Source: Syngnathus acus
Taxonomy: Eukaryota > Chordata > Actinopteri > Syngnathiformes > Syngnathidae
Assembly: GCF_901709675.1 (NCBI RefSeq)
Contig: NC_051090.1
Span: 264,342 to 328,341, forward strand
DNA length: 64,000 nt
Reading direction: 5' to 3'
Shown here: positions 33,413-44,700 of the stretch, in pieces
Numbering within the stretch: the stretch's first letter is position 1
Layout of the letters: every line of letters starts with the position of its first letter
Notes under the pieces: generated by a model
Told to the model about the DNA's origin: nothing
What the model saw: only the letters and a program-made list of their open reading frames with translations
Databases searched by the model: none
Position numbers and translations under genes: made by a program

Positions 33413-34895
33413 CTAGAGAAAGATGTACACAGATTCACTCATTGGGTTGAATATGCACAATTTAGCTCATATAAAAATATATGAATGCAAAAAGATAATT
33501 CAGAAATAAATGAGATTAAAAGTATTAAAGACTAAGACTAAATAAGATGGTATGTCAAAAGATTGATATATTCTCAATTTGCATCTTTTTTTTTTTATCA
33601 AGTTGACGTCCGGACTTTAAGCAAATTTAAAACAAATCCTGCGTTTTCTAAACGACTTGACAGGACACAATGGCGCATTTTCATCCGTTCTGAATTGGTT
33701 AATACAAAGTTAAAACTGTACTAGAATTAAGAATCACACAATTACCTCTGACAGAGACAAGAATCGGCATATTATGACAACCATCAAGGGTGCTAGGTTT
33801 TGGTGACACGAACACGCCCGCCGTCAAAAACGTCCGTGTCAAACAGGTTGTTGAAAACAAAGTTCCGCCCAAAATAACGAAGAAAAAGGACAGACACCTA
33901 CGAAGATGTATTAATTCAGATTTTTGTAGAAAATATGATTTTTTGCTTTGGTATGAGCTATTTTGCTCACATTTTGAAGTAGTAAAAAAAAAAAAAAAAG
34001 TAAACATTTCTTGATAAACCTGGATCAAAATATTCTGCCTACTTATCCATTTTTCATTCCCTATGTCACAAAGGTATTACTCCCCTCCTCATTTGAATAT
34101 GAACCGATGCAAATATTTCATGTTAAATATTTATTTAGTGCAAATTACTTTGGAAGCAAGACCACAAAGGATGATCAAAACATGACCAAAAGAGAGCACC
34201 AGGGAACAGTCCATACCAAGTTTCCTCGAGGAAATCATTATGTAGGTCACTCTGTTTGGTTATTGTGACAAAAATGCTTTATTCAGTGTTTGAAAATATC
34301 CGTGATATTGCAATAATTCCAATAGACAGCATAAGTGAATCTAAAAACACACATTATCAGTCCAACCTCTGTCATTTTACCAGTGTTTTGTCGTGTACAT
34401 TACACTGTAATCAAGTTGCTCTTTTTGTCAAAATCCTCTTTCTAAAATAGAATACAGAAAAAAAACGCTGCCAAAAGGTGAGGTGATCTCAGCTGACGAG
34501 TGATGCTCACACAGCTCCATCATTCTGAAATACATGATGAAATACACAATAAATAAATCGATAAATAAAAAAACAAACGTCTCGAGAAGAAAACACACAG
34601 TGCTGTTATCCAGATGAAGTACGTATGTGAATAGTAATGAAATGGTGTACTAGAAATCTTACAATACTCTCAAACATAGGAATTGTCTGGTGCAGAGTGG
34701 CCCAAGTGTGGTCTTTGAAAGACCTTACTCTTCCTGTTTCAGAAGTTTCCCTCCCTCCCTCCCTCCCACCTGATTGGCACGATCAGGATGTTCGACAGGC
34801 TTCCGAAAAGCTTGCAGATGAGCTGCTCATTTCACTCAGGCTGAATAGGGCTTGTCCAGGACCAGACTGGGCCACCTCTGCTCCAGTGTACTATA
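33413..34895. other. AT-rich spacer between tmem69 and tm4sf4-like
   Basis: No recognised coding sequence. AT-rich with A-runs near 33987 and a (CCCT)n tract near 34749. The 3' end of the minus-strand tetraspan gene is expected at its right side. Confidence 0.55.
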
Positions 34896-36029
34896 TTACA
34901 AGGGATTTACCCCAGCACAGCATCCACAGCAGTCCCCGCACAGGGCTCCAACAGCCCGTTTATCACCTGCACGGCACACAGGGCCATCTGGATTAAAGCC
35001 ATGAGCAGCAGAACACAGAACAGCCACAGATGCCATGACACCACACCAACTGGCTCCAAACAGGTTGACCACATGCTTGAGTTGCTCAGATAATCACTGC
35101 AGATGAGAAAAGAAGAAAAGGAGATGCATCCAATGTCATCTGGGTTGTGGATGACATTCATACGTACATGTCTATGTTGTAATATGCGCTTTCACACTCA
35201 ATTGTGAACTTCATATGCTTTCGTCCTACCCGTCGCTGAAGGGATACGTCCACGCTCGCGTGCTGTTGAGTAGAGCCAGACATTGGGGTCCGCGGTTTAC
35301 GGCCACGGCCGAAACGATGACCGAGTAAGCGGCTCCTACGACACCGACGGCCGCAAACAGGATGGAACTCAACATCTACCAGGAGAGGTACGGGGAGAAC
35401 GGCCATTGGACTTTTCCAGAATCACTACCACTATATGTCTACGTATGGATGAAAACGGAGACATGAAACACCACACCGCAAACCTCCTCCCGCAACTTTC
35501 ATTGCCACAGCAACCGCAGGCAGTCCTTGTTCTTCAGACCGAGGAAGACCAGGGCTGGGAAAATCATCTGCCGTCAATCCAAAAAAATAAATAAAAAAAA
35601 AGACACATTTGAGTCGTTTAGATGCAAACAACCAAGTATTCACCATGAGAAATGTCGTGTTTCTGCACAAGAGACTAAAGGGAAAAAATATATATATATA
35701 GTATGTTTTCAGCAAGGACTATTGGACATAACCAAATGAAACCCTGAATACAGACAATATCCATCAGTCACATAAATGAATGGTGAGAAAAGCCGAAGCT
35801 CAATTGTCACGTAAACTGTACGATGTGAGTGGATCGGCGTCAAGAAAAGAAACTTACCAAAATGCCGGAGCCAAAAATTCCTCCAAAGTACCATACCTCT
35901 TCAGTGATGTGCTCCCTTTCTACAATCTTTCCACCAGGGAAGAAGAGAAGGATGTTGCACAGCACACACACAATTGCCAGGGGCTAGCAGCGTGATCCCC
36001 AGACACTTGGCAAGCCCCCCGGAGCACAT
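34896..36029 (-). CDS. tm4sf4: L6-family tetraspan membrane protein, TM4SF4-like
   Basis: Exons: 36029-35858, 35567 to about 35485, about 35384-35236, about 35098-34896. It starts MCSGGLAKCLGITLL and continues with a first membrane helix, then NILLFFPGGKIV and the VWYFGGIFGSGIL motif. Exon 2 gives FPALVFLGLKNKDC and a Cys-rich CC turn, exon 3 MLSSILFAAVGVVGAAYS with RGPQCLA, and exon 4 a last helix followed by QVINGLL. This is the four-helix TM4SF1/4/18 fold, in which TM4SF4 modulates epithelial proliferation. Exons 1, 2 and 4 each have one single-base indel inside conserved code, so they read as interrupted. The neighbouring ceruloplasmin gene matches human 3q24-25, where TM4SF genes lie beside CP. 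Confidence 0.82.
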
Positions 36030-36364
36030 TGTCGTCGTCCTCGTCGTGGCGGATTACCAAACCAAATTTCAAGTGAACCTTCACTTGAAACAACGTTCAA
36101 ACTGTTGTACAAGAGCAACCAGATTGGGGGAAAAAAGGGCAAATCTAGCAGTTTTTGCAGCTTTTCAAATGACATCTGTCACCATGTAGACTACAAGACA
36201 GGATGGAGGATGCGAGAGCTCAGCCTTTATAGTAGGTCCCCCGTGCCCCGCCCGCCTAGCTTTTTTGGTGACCTCACATTTTTACAAGTGCAGGCTCAAT
36301 AAAGCAAACAGGCGTGCATTCACTGGCTGCTGCTTTCATGCAAAAACACACTGAGGCAGGGCGC

Positions 36365-36413
<49 letters not shown>

Positions 36414-38008
36414 TGTGTATAGAGAAACCCAAGTGAAGATACTGGGTTAATGTTTCTACCATTTGTTTTTGGGTTCGGTTAGGACGGACAAAGACATTTG
36501 ATCGATGACAGCAGAGCTAGCTTTGGTGAGTCACCAAAAGATAAAATGACATCTGTCTGGCCTATCAATACGATATGGACTATTATCAAGCCTATTGATT
36601 CAAGTGAGACGTCCAGGTCTTGTATTAAACCTTTAACACAATACATCATCGCTTTTGCAACTATGTGGAATAATTAGCAAATTTGATTCTTCTTTGTGTG
36701 GCCCATGTTGTGAGGATGTCTGAGTGTATGCTAATATATAATAGTATATATATATTATATATATATATATATATAAACATGTTATATATATATTTTTATA
36801 TATTTGTTCATGAAAAATGGTTCTGTGGAACTACACACAAATTTATAGTCCTAGTTATATGACATTGCTTCATGCTGCAAATGATCTGGCTATCATAGCG
36901 CATACTCTGAGTAAAAGCAATCTTTCTTCTTCTGGCTGCTGGACAATGAAAATGAACAAAAATCTCCTATTGTTTCGACAACCAATTAATAGTGATGTGC
37001 TGATCTGCTGTCTGTGTGTTTGTGTGTAAACTGGCGTCCATGTCGTCTGTAGCAAGTTTTTGGTCTTTGCCACACAGACATGACAGGTTACATGTCACCA
37101 TCCAGCCATTATCAGTGAGCAAGGGCCTAAGAATGTATGAGATCAGACAAGTTTGTCATTAGTTATGTGACTCATGTCATAATTACGGGAAAGCGCATGT
37201 ATGCAATCATTTAAGTCCCTTTTCTGCCGCTTTGCAGCTAGGATGTTGAATATTTGACACACGCCGTCGGTCCAATGGGAATCGGGGGAGCGTGGAACGC
37301 AAGCTTTCTACCGGGGCAGAGAGTGATGACCTTGGATGACCTCAGCAAGGTGACTTTGAACTTGTTGCATTCTGTTTGACTATAGTTAGCAGAGTAAAGG
37401 ATTCCATTGTGTGCTGAGGGTCTGCGCGCCCGCCCCTCCCTATCATCAAGGCTTTACTCGGTGGAAGTCGAATCTACTTTCTGTCATTGATAAGTGTCAT
37501 CGAAAACGCCAGAATGAGGCGGGCGGTCACCATTTCGGCAATTTACTGACGCTCCTGTCTCTCTTCCTCCTGATCTATCACGGTGCCGGCCGCTCACAAC
37601 GCTTTCCCTTTCCCCTCCTCGTCCTTCTTCTTTACTTTGTTGTCTTTGGGTCATACTGCCGCCTACTGTACAGGAGCGGCAACGGGGGCTCGGTTAACCT
37701 GGCGTTATCTCATGTTGGTGAAGCTAAGCGTTCTTCTTCTGCGACGTGGTTCTAAAAATAGTCAAGCAAGCCCAGGGTATAGAAGCATGGGAGACTCGTG
37801 ACGTGTCTTTTGTCATCATATCCATCTATCTCTGTGTTTTACTGCACCTGTTAATCACAGCAGCATGCGGGGCTTCCAGATTAGCATGGCTTGATCTAGA
37901 CCTGCCTGTGGCTGTGGCTGTGGCTGTGCTGTGGCTGTGGCTGTGGCTGTGGCTGTGGCTGTGGCTGTGCCTGTGCCTGTGGCTGTGCCTGTGGCTGTGA
38001 CTGTGCCA

Positions 38009-38042
<34 letters not shown>

Positions 38043-38396
38043 GCTGTGGCTGCGGTGCATTCCAATTGGGATTACGAGGCAATTGTAAAGCCCTAATTGT
38101 AAAGTGCATAACTGCGCTCCTATGCCGACATTGGAGGTCATGTAGTGAGTGACCTTTTGTCCGCTGGAGACCCACTGACAAATTGTGCAACTCTGATCCA
38201 GAGGGAAAGGCACATATTAAGTAATAGTCAACATTTCAAAGATACTTCATTTGAAAAACTCAATGTGTCTATAATAATTGAGGCTGTTTGTAAGACCTCA
38301 AGAGAAAGCAACAAACACATCTCCTGTTAGATTTTCATATTTCTAATTATAAACTTCCTGCAGCTTATTGGTCAGCTTGTTTCCTGAGTGTGTGTG

Positions 38397-38427
<31 letters not shown>

Positions 38428-38597
38428 TGTTTTTTCCTGGCCTATTTGTTTAGCGGTAGAAGTGGCTGAAAAGGGGGAGGATTATTTCCTGACAGCCCAG
38501 CAGCCAGCTGCTCGGACAGATTCTTGGGCCGCCGCTGGCCTGCTTGGCTGTCGCTCCGATTTGATGGTCCTTTCTTGCAGTTTTGGTTGATTTTCCC
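36030..38597. other. Spacer between two divergent tm4sf genes
   Basis: No supported exon. Contains (GT)n at about 36372-36418, (AT)n near 36745-36800, and a (GGCTGT)n hexanucleotide array at 37906-38050. Both tetraspan promoters should lie here. Confidence 0.6.
37906..38050. repeat. (GGCTGT)n / (GCCTGT)n hexanucleotide array
   Basis: TGTGGC units shifting to TGTGCC. Open in all frames on both strands, so the apparent alanine/valine or histidine/serine proteins here are not real. Confidence 0.92.
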
Positions 38598-40464
38598 ATG
38601 TGTTGTTCGGTGGGCTTCGCTAGGTCTTGGGCCTGGCTCTGTTACCTCTGGCCCTCTGTTGTATCCTGGCCAATCTGCTGCTGTTGTTTCCGATGGGGCA
38701 AATGACATACATCAGCAGGGGCGCCTGGCCAGCTACATCTGCTACTTTGGCGGACTGGGAGGCGGAGGACTGCTGGTAAGTCAGAAAGTGCAACTTCTTA
38801 ACTCATTCGCTATATGATAGAATCATCACAACATTCCATATTGCATCTTTTCAGAAATAGTTGTTTCTTTTGATAGAACTACTTTATATTTTCAATGTCT
38901 TGACCTTTTTTCAGTAGATCCTTTTGCTCTGTTCATGGGGCTGGCTGATCTGATCTGTGGGTTTTCTTCTCCTTCTGAGCTGCTCCCTTTCTTTGGCTTT
39001 AAACAGATGAGAGGGTATATTTTTCCCAACCAAACAAGACTTACATTGTGGAGTCGTTTCCTTCATCAGTATGTCCGTTACAAGGACAAACAAGGTTTCG
39101 CGGTGTCAATTGAGCTGATTTCTCATTTTCCCATATTGTCTGAAATGATTTGTGTGTGTGTGTGCGCACACACGTGGGAAAAAAGGGAGACCTTGGGAAC
39201 TTCACTCCCTCTCTTAGGATGTGAGTGAACTTCCTGTGACGCAGGGCAGCCAGGGAAGCGTGGAAAATGAAGAGAAATATCAAAGTATCACCATCATTCA
39301 CCCCTCCCTCCCTCCCTCCCTCCCTCCATCCATCCATCCAGCCAGCCAGCCAGCCAGCCATCCATCCATCCAGCCATCCAGCCACCCACCCACGGTTGAG
39401 AAATAACATTTCAATGTGTATCCATGGTTCACATTGCATCTCACCTCTTTATTTGTCATTTGAAGTCTAAAGCGTGTGTTGTGTTTTAGATGCTGATTCC
39501 TGCTATAACCTTTAGCACTTTGGGAAAATGTAGTTGCTGCTGGAACGAGAGCTTGATGGTAAGCACACGTGATTCATGATCAATATTGAAACGGAACCAT
39601 GTGCTTGTTTTCTTCTCTCGAAACACAACAAAGGTATCCCGTTCGGCAGTTGTCTCGACGCTAGTATTACACGAGGTCCTTTGGTAGGTGGTATGCTAAT
39701 GCTAATCCAAGCGTGGTAATTAAACAAGGGTGCCTTTGTCGCTTAACACGCAACACACTGAGTGAGCTTGGCACACAAGTCGAGCCACGTGCACAGCTGC
39801 TGTTTGTGCAAGTGTGTCAAGTGCAGCTGCCTCTCTTCTTATTTCTTCCAGAATGAATCAATAAACAAACAAACAAACAAACAAACATGCAATCACGCAA
39901 ACATGCAAACATGCAAACATGCAAACAAGCAAACAAAGAAACAAACAAACAAAGAAACAAACAAAGAAACAAACAAAGAGTATTAAGGCAAGCCTCCGCA
40001 TAAAGTCCATTTGGACATCTGTGCTGCACGGACCGAATGTATTGAATTCCTCAGATGTGCGGATCAGTGCTGGCGGCTGTGGTGGGCCTGACGGGGGCCA
40101 GCTACTGCTTGGTCATTTCCGGCCTGGCCTTGCTGCAGGGTCCCCAGTGTTTCACTTCTCTCGGGTGGTCGTACCCCTTCGCGGATCAAGGAGGAAGGTA
40201 GCGGCAACAGTACGAGCGGGGATGGACGTCAAGTCCGTCTTACGCCTTTCTCTCGTGGCTTTCAGGTATCTGCTGCGGCCCGAGTCGTGGGCCGCGTGCC
40301 TTCAGCCGCTCCGCGTGGTGGAATGGAACGTGACTCTTCTGTGTGTGCTGTTGGGCCTGGCTCTGCTGGAGTTTATGCTGTGCCTCTTGCAGCTGGCCAG
40401 CGGTTTGGTCAACGCTGTCTGTCGGCCTTGTTGCTTTAAGCAGGAGTATAGTTTGAATGCTTAG
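38598..40464 (+). CDS. L6-family tetraspan membrane protein, TM4SF1/18-like
   Basis: Exons: 38598-38775, 39490-39558, 40055-40197, 40266-40464. Exon 1 (MCCSVGFA, then a helix [19 protein letters not shown] and [11 protein letters not shown]) is the first membrane segment and loop of the L6 family. Exon 2 gives [20 protein letters not shown], exon 3 [18 protein letters not shown], and exon 4 [19 protein letters not shown], ending in EYSLNA. About 196 residues, the usual length. Exon 1 lacks one base near AGGTCTTGG and one G near AGGGGCGCC, otherwise it is intact. It faces away from the tm4sf4-like gene and lies 1.3 kb upstream of ceruloplasmin. Closest to TM4SF1/18, but the exact orthologue is unclear. 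Confidence 0.82.
39300..39395. repeat. (CCCT)n-(CCAT)n-(CCAG)n compound microsatellite
   Basis: Three tetranucleotide units in succession within intron 1 of the TM4SF1/18-like gene. Confidence 0.9.
39861..39979. repeat. (CAAA)n-type A-rich tandem repeat
   Basis: CAAA/ACAAGC/GAAACAAA units, about 75 bp upstream of exon 3 of the TM4SF1/18-like gene. Confidence 0.88.
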
Positions 40465-41000
40465 ACAAGAGCACCCAAAGAGTTACAGCTCGGCTAGATT
40501 GCGTTGCTTTGAACACATCCGTATTTGCGGTCCACGTTATGCATGAAATGCGCTCAGAAGATGCCCATTTCAGGTAGATACGTATAGGCTTGCTAAGTTG
40601 AGCAACACTTTGATTTTCTTTGATGAAACAACTCCAAATTCATATTTAGTCTCTTGGCAACCGATATGAGAAAATGAACACAATTCAGTCAAATACTAAT
40701 AAACCTACGATGCTTCCTATGTGTTTTCTAAGTTGTCCATTCATATCATGGAATTTTTCGGAGTACATATTACTGTGCACTGGAGTCTCCCGGATTGTAG
40801 GACAAGTTTCCAGTTGTTGCAGAGATCCTTTTACAACAATCTGTTCAACGCACTTGATAGAAATGTCATCTTCCTCACTCATAACTTGTTTGGTGCGCTG
40901 GTGAAAGCATTGGTTCCATCATGCGGAGTTGAAGGAAATCGCGGGTGCTAACTCCAAACAAATGGACGAGACAACGAGGCACAACTGGACAAGACACGAG

Positions 41001-41038
<38 letters not shown>

Positions 41039-41129
41039 TCAGGCGGCAGGCCGGCAGGCCGGCAGGCAGGCAGGCAAATGAGCACCCAAGACACTTGCAA
41101 ACCAGACAACTGTCACGGACGGATGGGAA

Positions 41130-41490
41130 TGGAGCAGGGGCGACCAAATGCAGCTCGGACCAGCTTGGTTTATTGAGGGAAAAGGGAGTTGAGTTAGACG
41201 GGAGGATAAGGCAGGGAACAAGCCCCAACGGAACCGGCAAACTAACATAAGTCAACGGACCGACAAGACCGGCTAACCGAAACAGAACTGACAGAGACGT
41301 GAGACAAGAGATGAGAGACATCAGCGATCCGACCGGGAGCGACACGCAGACACGACTTAAATACGGAGCAGGTAACGAGAGAGAGAGAGAGAGAGAGAGG
41401 CAGGTGACTGTGATTATGAGTACATTGATTGGGAGTAGACACAGGAAGGGAGGGGCGAGTACACACACGCAGACAGAAAGCATGACAACC
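41130..41490. mobile_element. Dispersed repeat, copy A
   Basis: Shares an ordered series of motifs with 58940-59200: ACCGGCAAACTAACATAA, GACAGAGACGTGAGACAAGA (variant), CCGACCGGGAG, ACACGA-TTTAA, AACGAGAG and GGCAGGTGA. A (GA)n run is inserted at 41378. I cannot assign a class. Confidence 0.6.
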
Positions 41491-41703
41491 TACACATCAT
41501 AATAAGAATACAAGCGGCAAGAACATGAAATGGAATCAAAATAACGACATTAGGCTGAAATGCCGTCGTAAAAAGTGCAACAGAATTCCAGGTTAAACAT
41601 TATTCAGGTCTTGCGCAAGTTGAACACGGGGTCATGGTGGCAATTGGTCAGTGAACCCTCGAAGCATTATTGACTCTTACCGGCAGTCGGGCAGTTGAGC
41701 AAG

Positions 41704-41710
41704 TATAAAG
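41704..41710 (+). promoter_or_regulatory. TATA box of ceruloplasmin
   Basis: TATAAAG, 45 bp upstream of the start codon, implies a very short 5' UTR. It fits an abundantly expressed secreted liver protein. Assigned by position only. Confidence 0.55.
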
Positions 41711-41748
41711 ACCGAGTGAGCGAGTGAGCGAGCGAGCGAGTGGTCAAA

Positions 41749-44700
41749 ATGTCACACTGCGAAGAGCGCAAGTTGCTGTTGTTCGTTTTAATCCTGCTGG
41801 GCTATGCACCGCTCTGCATTTCTGGAATGAGGAGAGAATATTTCCTCAGGATAGAAGAAGTTAATTGGAACTACGCACCCAGTGGGATGAACCTCATCCA
41901 GAACAACACAATCCAAGAAGATGAGTAGGTTTATTTCTCATTCTTTAGATTGATTTCACTCCGTTCCCTGACGTAGGGCTCGGAGGAAAACGGCATATAA
42001 CGACGTCATGGTTCCGGGTGAAAATGACGAGAGGATGATTACAAATGACGAGAAGTCTTCAGGAAGAGCTTAAGAGTGCGCAATGGCGGCTCTGCTTGGA
42101 TTTGTCCAAAGAATCCCTTGTGTGCCATCAAAAAAGGATGAATGGACGGAGTCACGACGACCGTTATTCCTAGATGCTTTTCCCTCTCTGTGTGTGCAGC
42201 GAAGCTGCCGTTTTTCTCCAGAAGGGCCCGCAGCGAATCGGCTCCACCTACAAAAAGGCCCTTTATAAGCAGTACAGCGATGCCACGTACGCCACGGAGG
42301 TGGCGAAGCAAGCCTGGTTGGGCTACCTGGGACCCCTGTTGATGGCCGAAGAGGGCGACACTTTGATCGTCCACCTGAGAAACGCGGCGTCCAGACCGTA
42401 CAGCATCCATCCCCACGGACTCAACTACAGCAAAGGCAGCGAGGGTAAAAGGGGGGCAAAAATGTCTTCTCCATCCACTTGACTTGAGCCTGGCTGACTG
42501 ACATCTTGTCTTTAGGGGCACTGTACCCAGACGGCACAGCGGCCGAGATGAAGGGCGACGACTCGGTGGCTCCCGGTACCAGCGTCACGTACGAGTGGAC
42601 TCTACGCCATTCGCACAGCCCCAAAGCCACCGAGAGCAACTGCCTGAGCAGATTCTACCACTCGCACGTGTCTACTCCCAAAGATATCAACTCAGGCTTG
42701 ATTGGACCCCTCATTCTCTGTAAGAAAGGTAGGCTAGTTCCCGTTTGCCGCTTCGTCCCCTTCGCTTAGTTGGAACTCCGTATTGGTTGGTGCCGCTGCT
42801 GTCAGGTGATGAGTTCAAGGCGTGAAGTCGAATGGGGGCCATTTCCAAATTGGAAACGGGTGGCCTGGATACCGCTTGGCAGGCAGCCAATGGCAGGGCA
42901 ACGGTCAATCGCACCTCCGGACAATTGCGATGCGGGTCCATCGGCCGGCCCGCGGTCAAACGAATCTCGATGTCTTTTGCGCAGGAACGCTGGTGGACAC
43001 GCACGGCGACAGTGCAGCAGACTACACGTACGCCCTCGTATTCTTGGTGTCGGACGAAAACTTCAGCTGGTATCTCGATGACAACATCAGGACGCATATC
43101 ACAAACCCTGCCAGCGGCCTGAAGAGAAGGAAGATTTCATGGAGAGCAACAAGAGCATGGTGAAAAAAGATGAGAGGCTCAATTCTCGTGTCGTGTGCGG
43201 CCATACGTACGTACATTGTATCTTCTCAAATTGTCCCCACAGGTATCAATGGATTTCTGTATGGTAACCTACCTGGACTGAGTATGTGCCAAGGAAACAA
43301 GATCCACTGGCATATGATTGGCTTGGGAAATGAGGTAACGGGCCTCCTGTTTTTGCTTCTGCCAGTTTCACTTCACTGTCTCTAAGCGCCAATCTTGCGC
43401 ACCCGACAGGTGGACATGCATTCCGTTCATTTCCACGGGCAGATCCTGATGAGCGAAAATCACCACACAGACACGGTCAGTCTTTTCCCCGGCTCCAGCA
43501 CCACGGCCGAGATGGTGGCGGACAACCCCGGGCACTGGCTGCTGACGTGCACCGTTAATGATCATCTGATGGGTCAGCCTGGCTCGCTCTTCCTCGCTTT
43601 TGATAGCTGCATCGCCGTCATATACTGGACCATTTCAGACAGCAATTGTCCTGCTCACCTGACCCGACCTGACCTGACCTGACCTGACCTGACCTCACCT
43701 GACCTCACCTCACCTCACCTCACCTCACCTCACCTCAACTGACTGCCATGGCTTTTGTTTTGCTGTAGGTGGTATGCAGGCCATATTTGAGATCAGAAAA
43801 TGTTTCCCAAATGTCCACAAACCACGTCCGCAAGGTCAGCTCAGAGAGTTCTTTATTGCCGCAGAAGAAGAGGTCTGGGACTACGCTCCCACATTGCCGA
43901 CAGACAGGTTAGGTTTGTCACGATACGTAAACACGCGACACACACACACACACACACACATGCGCGGTAGAGCTTCTGCGTCTTTGTGCAGCGAGGCAGA
44001 CACGTTTGTGACCAGAAGTGGAAATCGTATCGGAAGTCGCTACAAGAAGGTGCGCTATGTGGAATACACTGACAGCTCCTTTCTGACCAAGATGCTACGC
44101 ACAGCGGAGGAGGGACACCTTGGAATTCTGGGTAATTTGGCCTACTTTGGACAAGAGTGAAGAATGCGCGTACAGCAAAGTCCATAGTAGACTTCAGCCC
44201 ACTTGAGTGCAAGCGCAAATGTGGTGATTTCGTTTTTCTCCAGGTCCCGTGCTGCGAGCCGAAGAGAAAGACAGTATCAAGGTGGTCTTCAAGAACAAGG
44301 CCACTCGGCCTTACTCGATGCAGCCGCACGGAGTACAGTACAGTATCGAACAAGACGGGACGCTCTATCACAATGAATTAGAAGGTCCGTCGTTGTCTCC
44401 CGGAGCTTTCATTTCATGACTGCTGACGCTGTATTTGCTCTTCATTGCTTTAGAGTCCTACACTGCAAAAAAGTTGAGGGAATTAAAACATGAACAAAGT
44501 AAGTGACGAGCGCCTTGATGCGATTGTTCTTGTCATCCTTACTGATCCTCCCTCCCTCCCTCCCTCCTTCCCACCACCTGCAGGGCTAGTGACGCCTCCT
44601 CCGGCCGCTCTGGTGGCACCGGGCAAGACGCACACCTACGAGTGGTTTGTGCCTGCGGGTGCCGGGCCCGTGCACGGAGAGGCCGACTGTCTGACCTACC

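Larger units (their letters stand above)
40465..41748. other. Spacer upstream of ceruloplasmin
   Basis: No coding exon. Includes a (GGCT)n array (41001-41038), a dispersed repeat (about 41130-41490) and the ceruloplasmin promoter. An ATACTAATAAACC at 40691 can serve as polyadenylation signal for the preceding gene. Confidence 0.6.
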
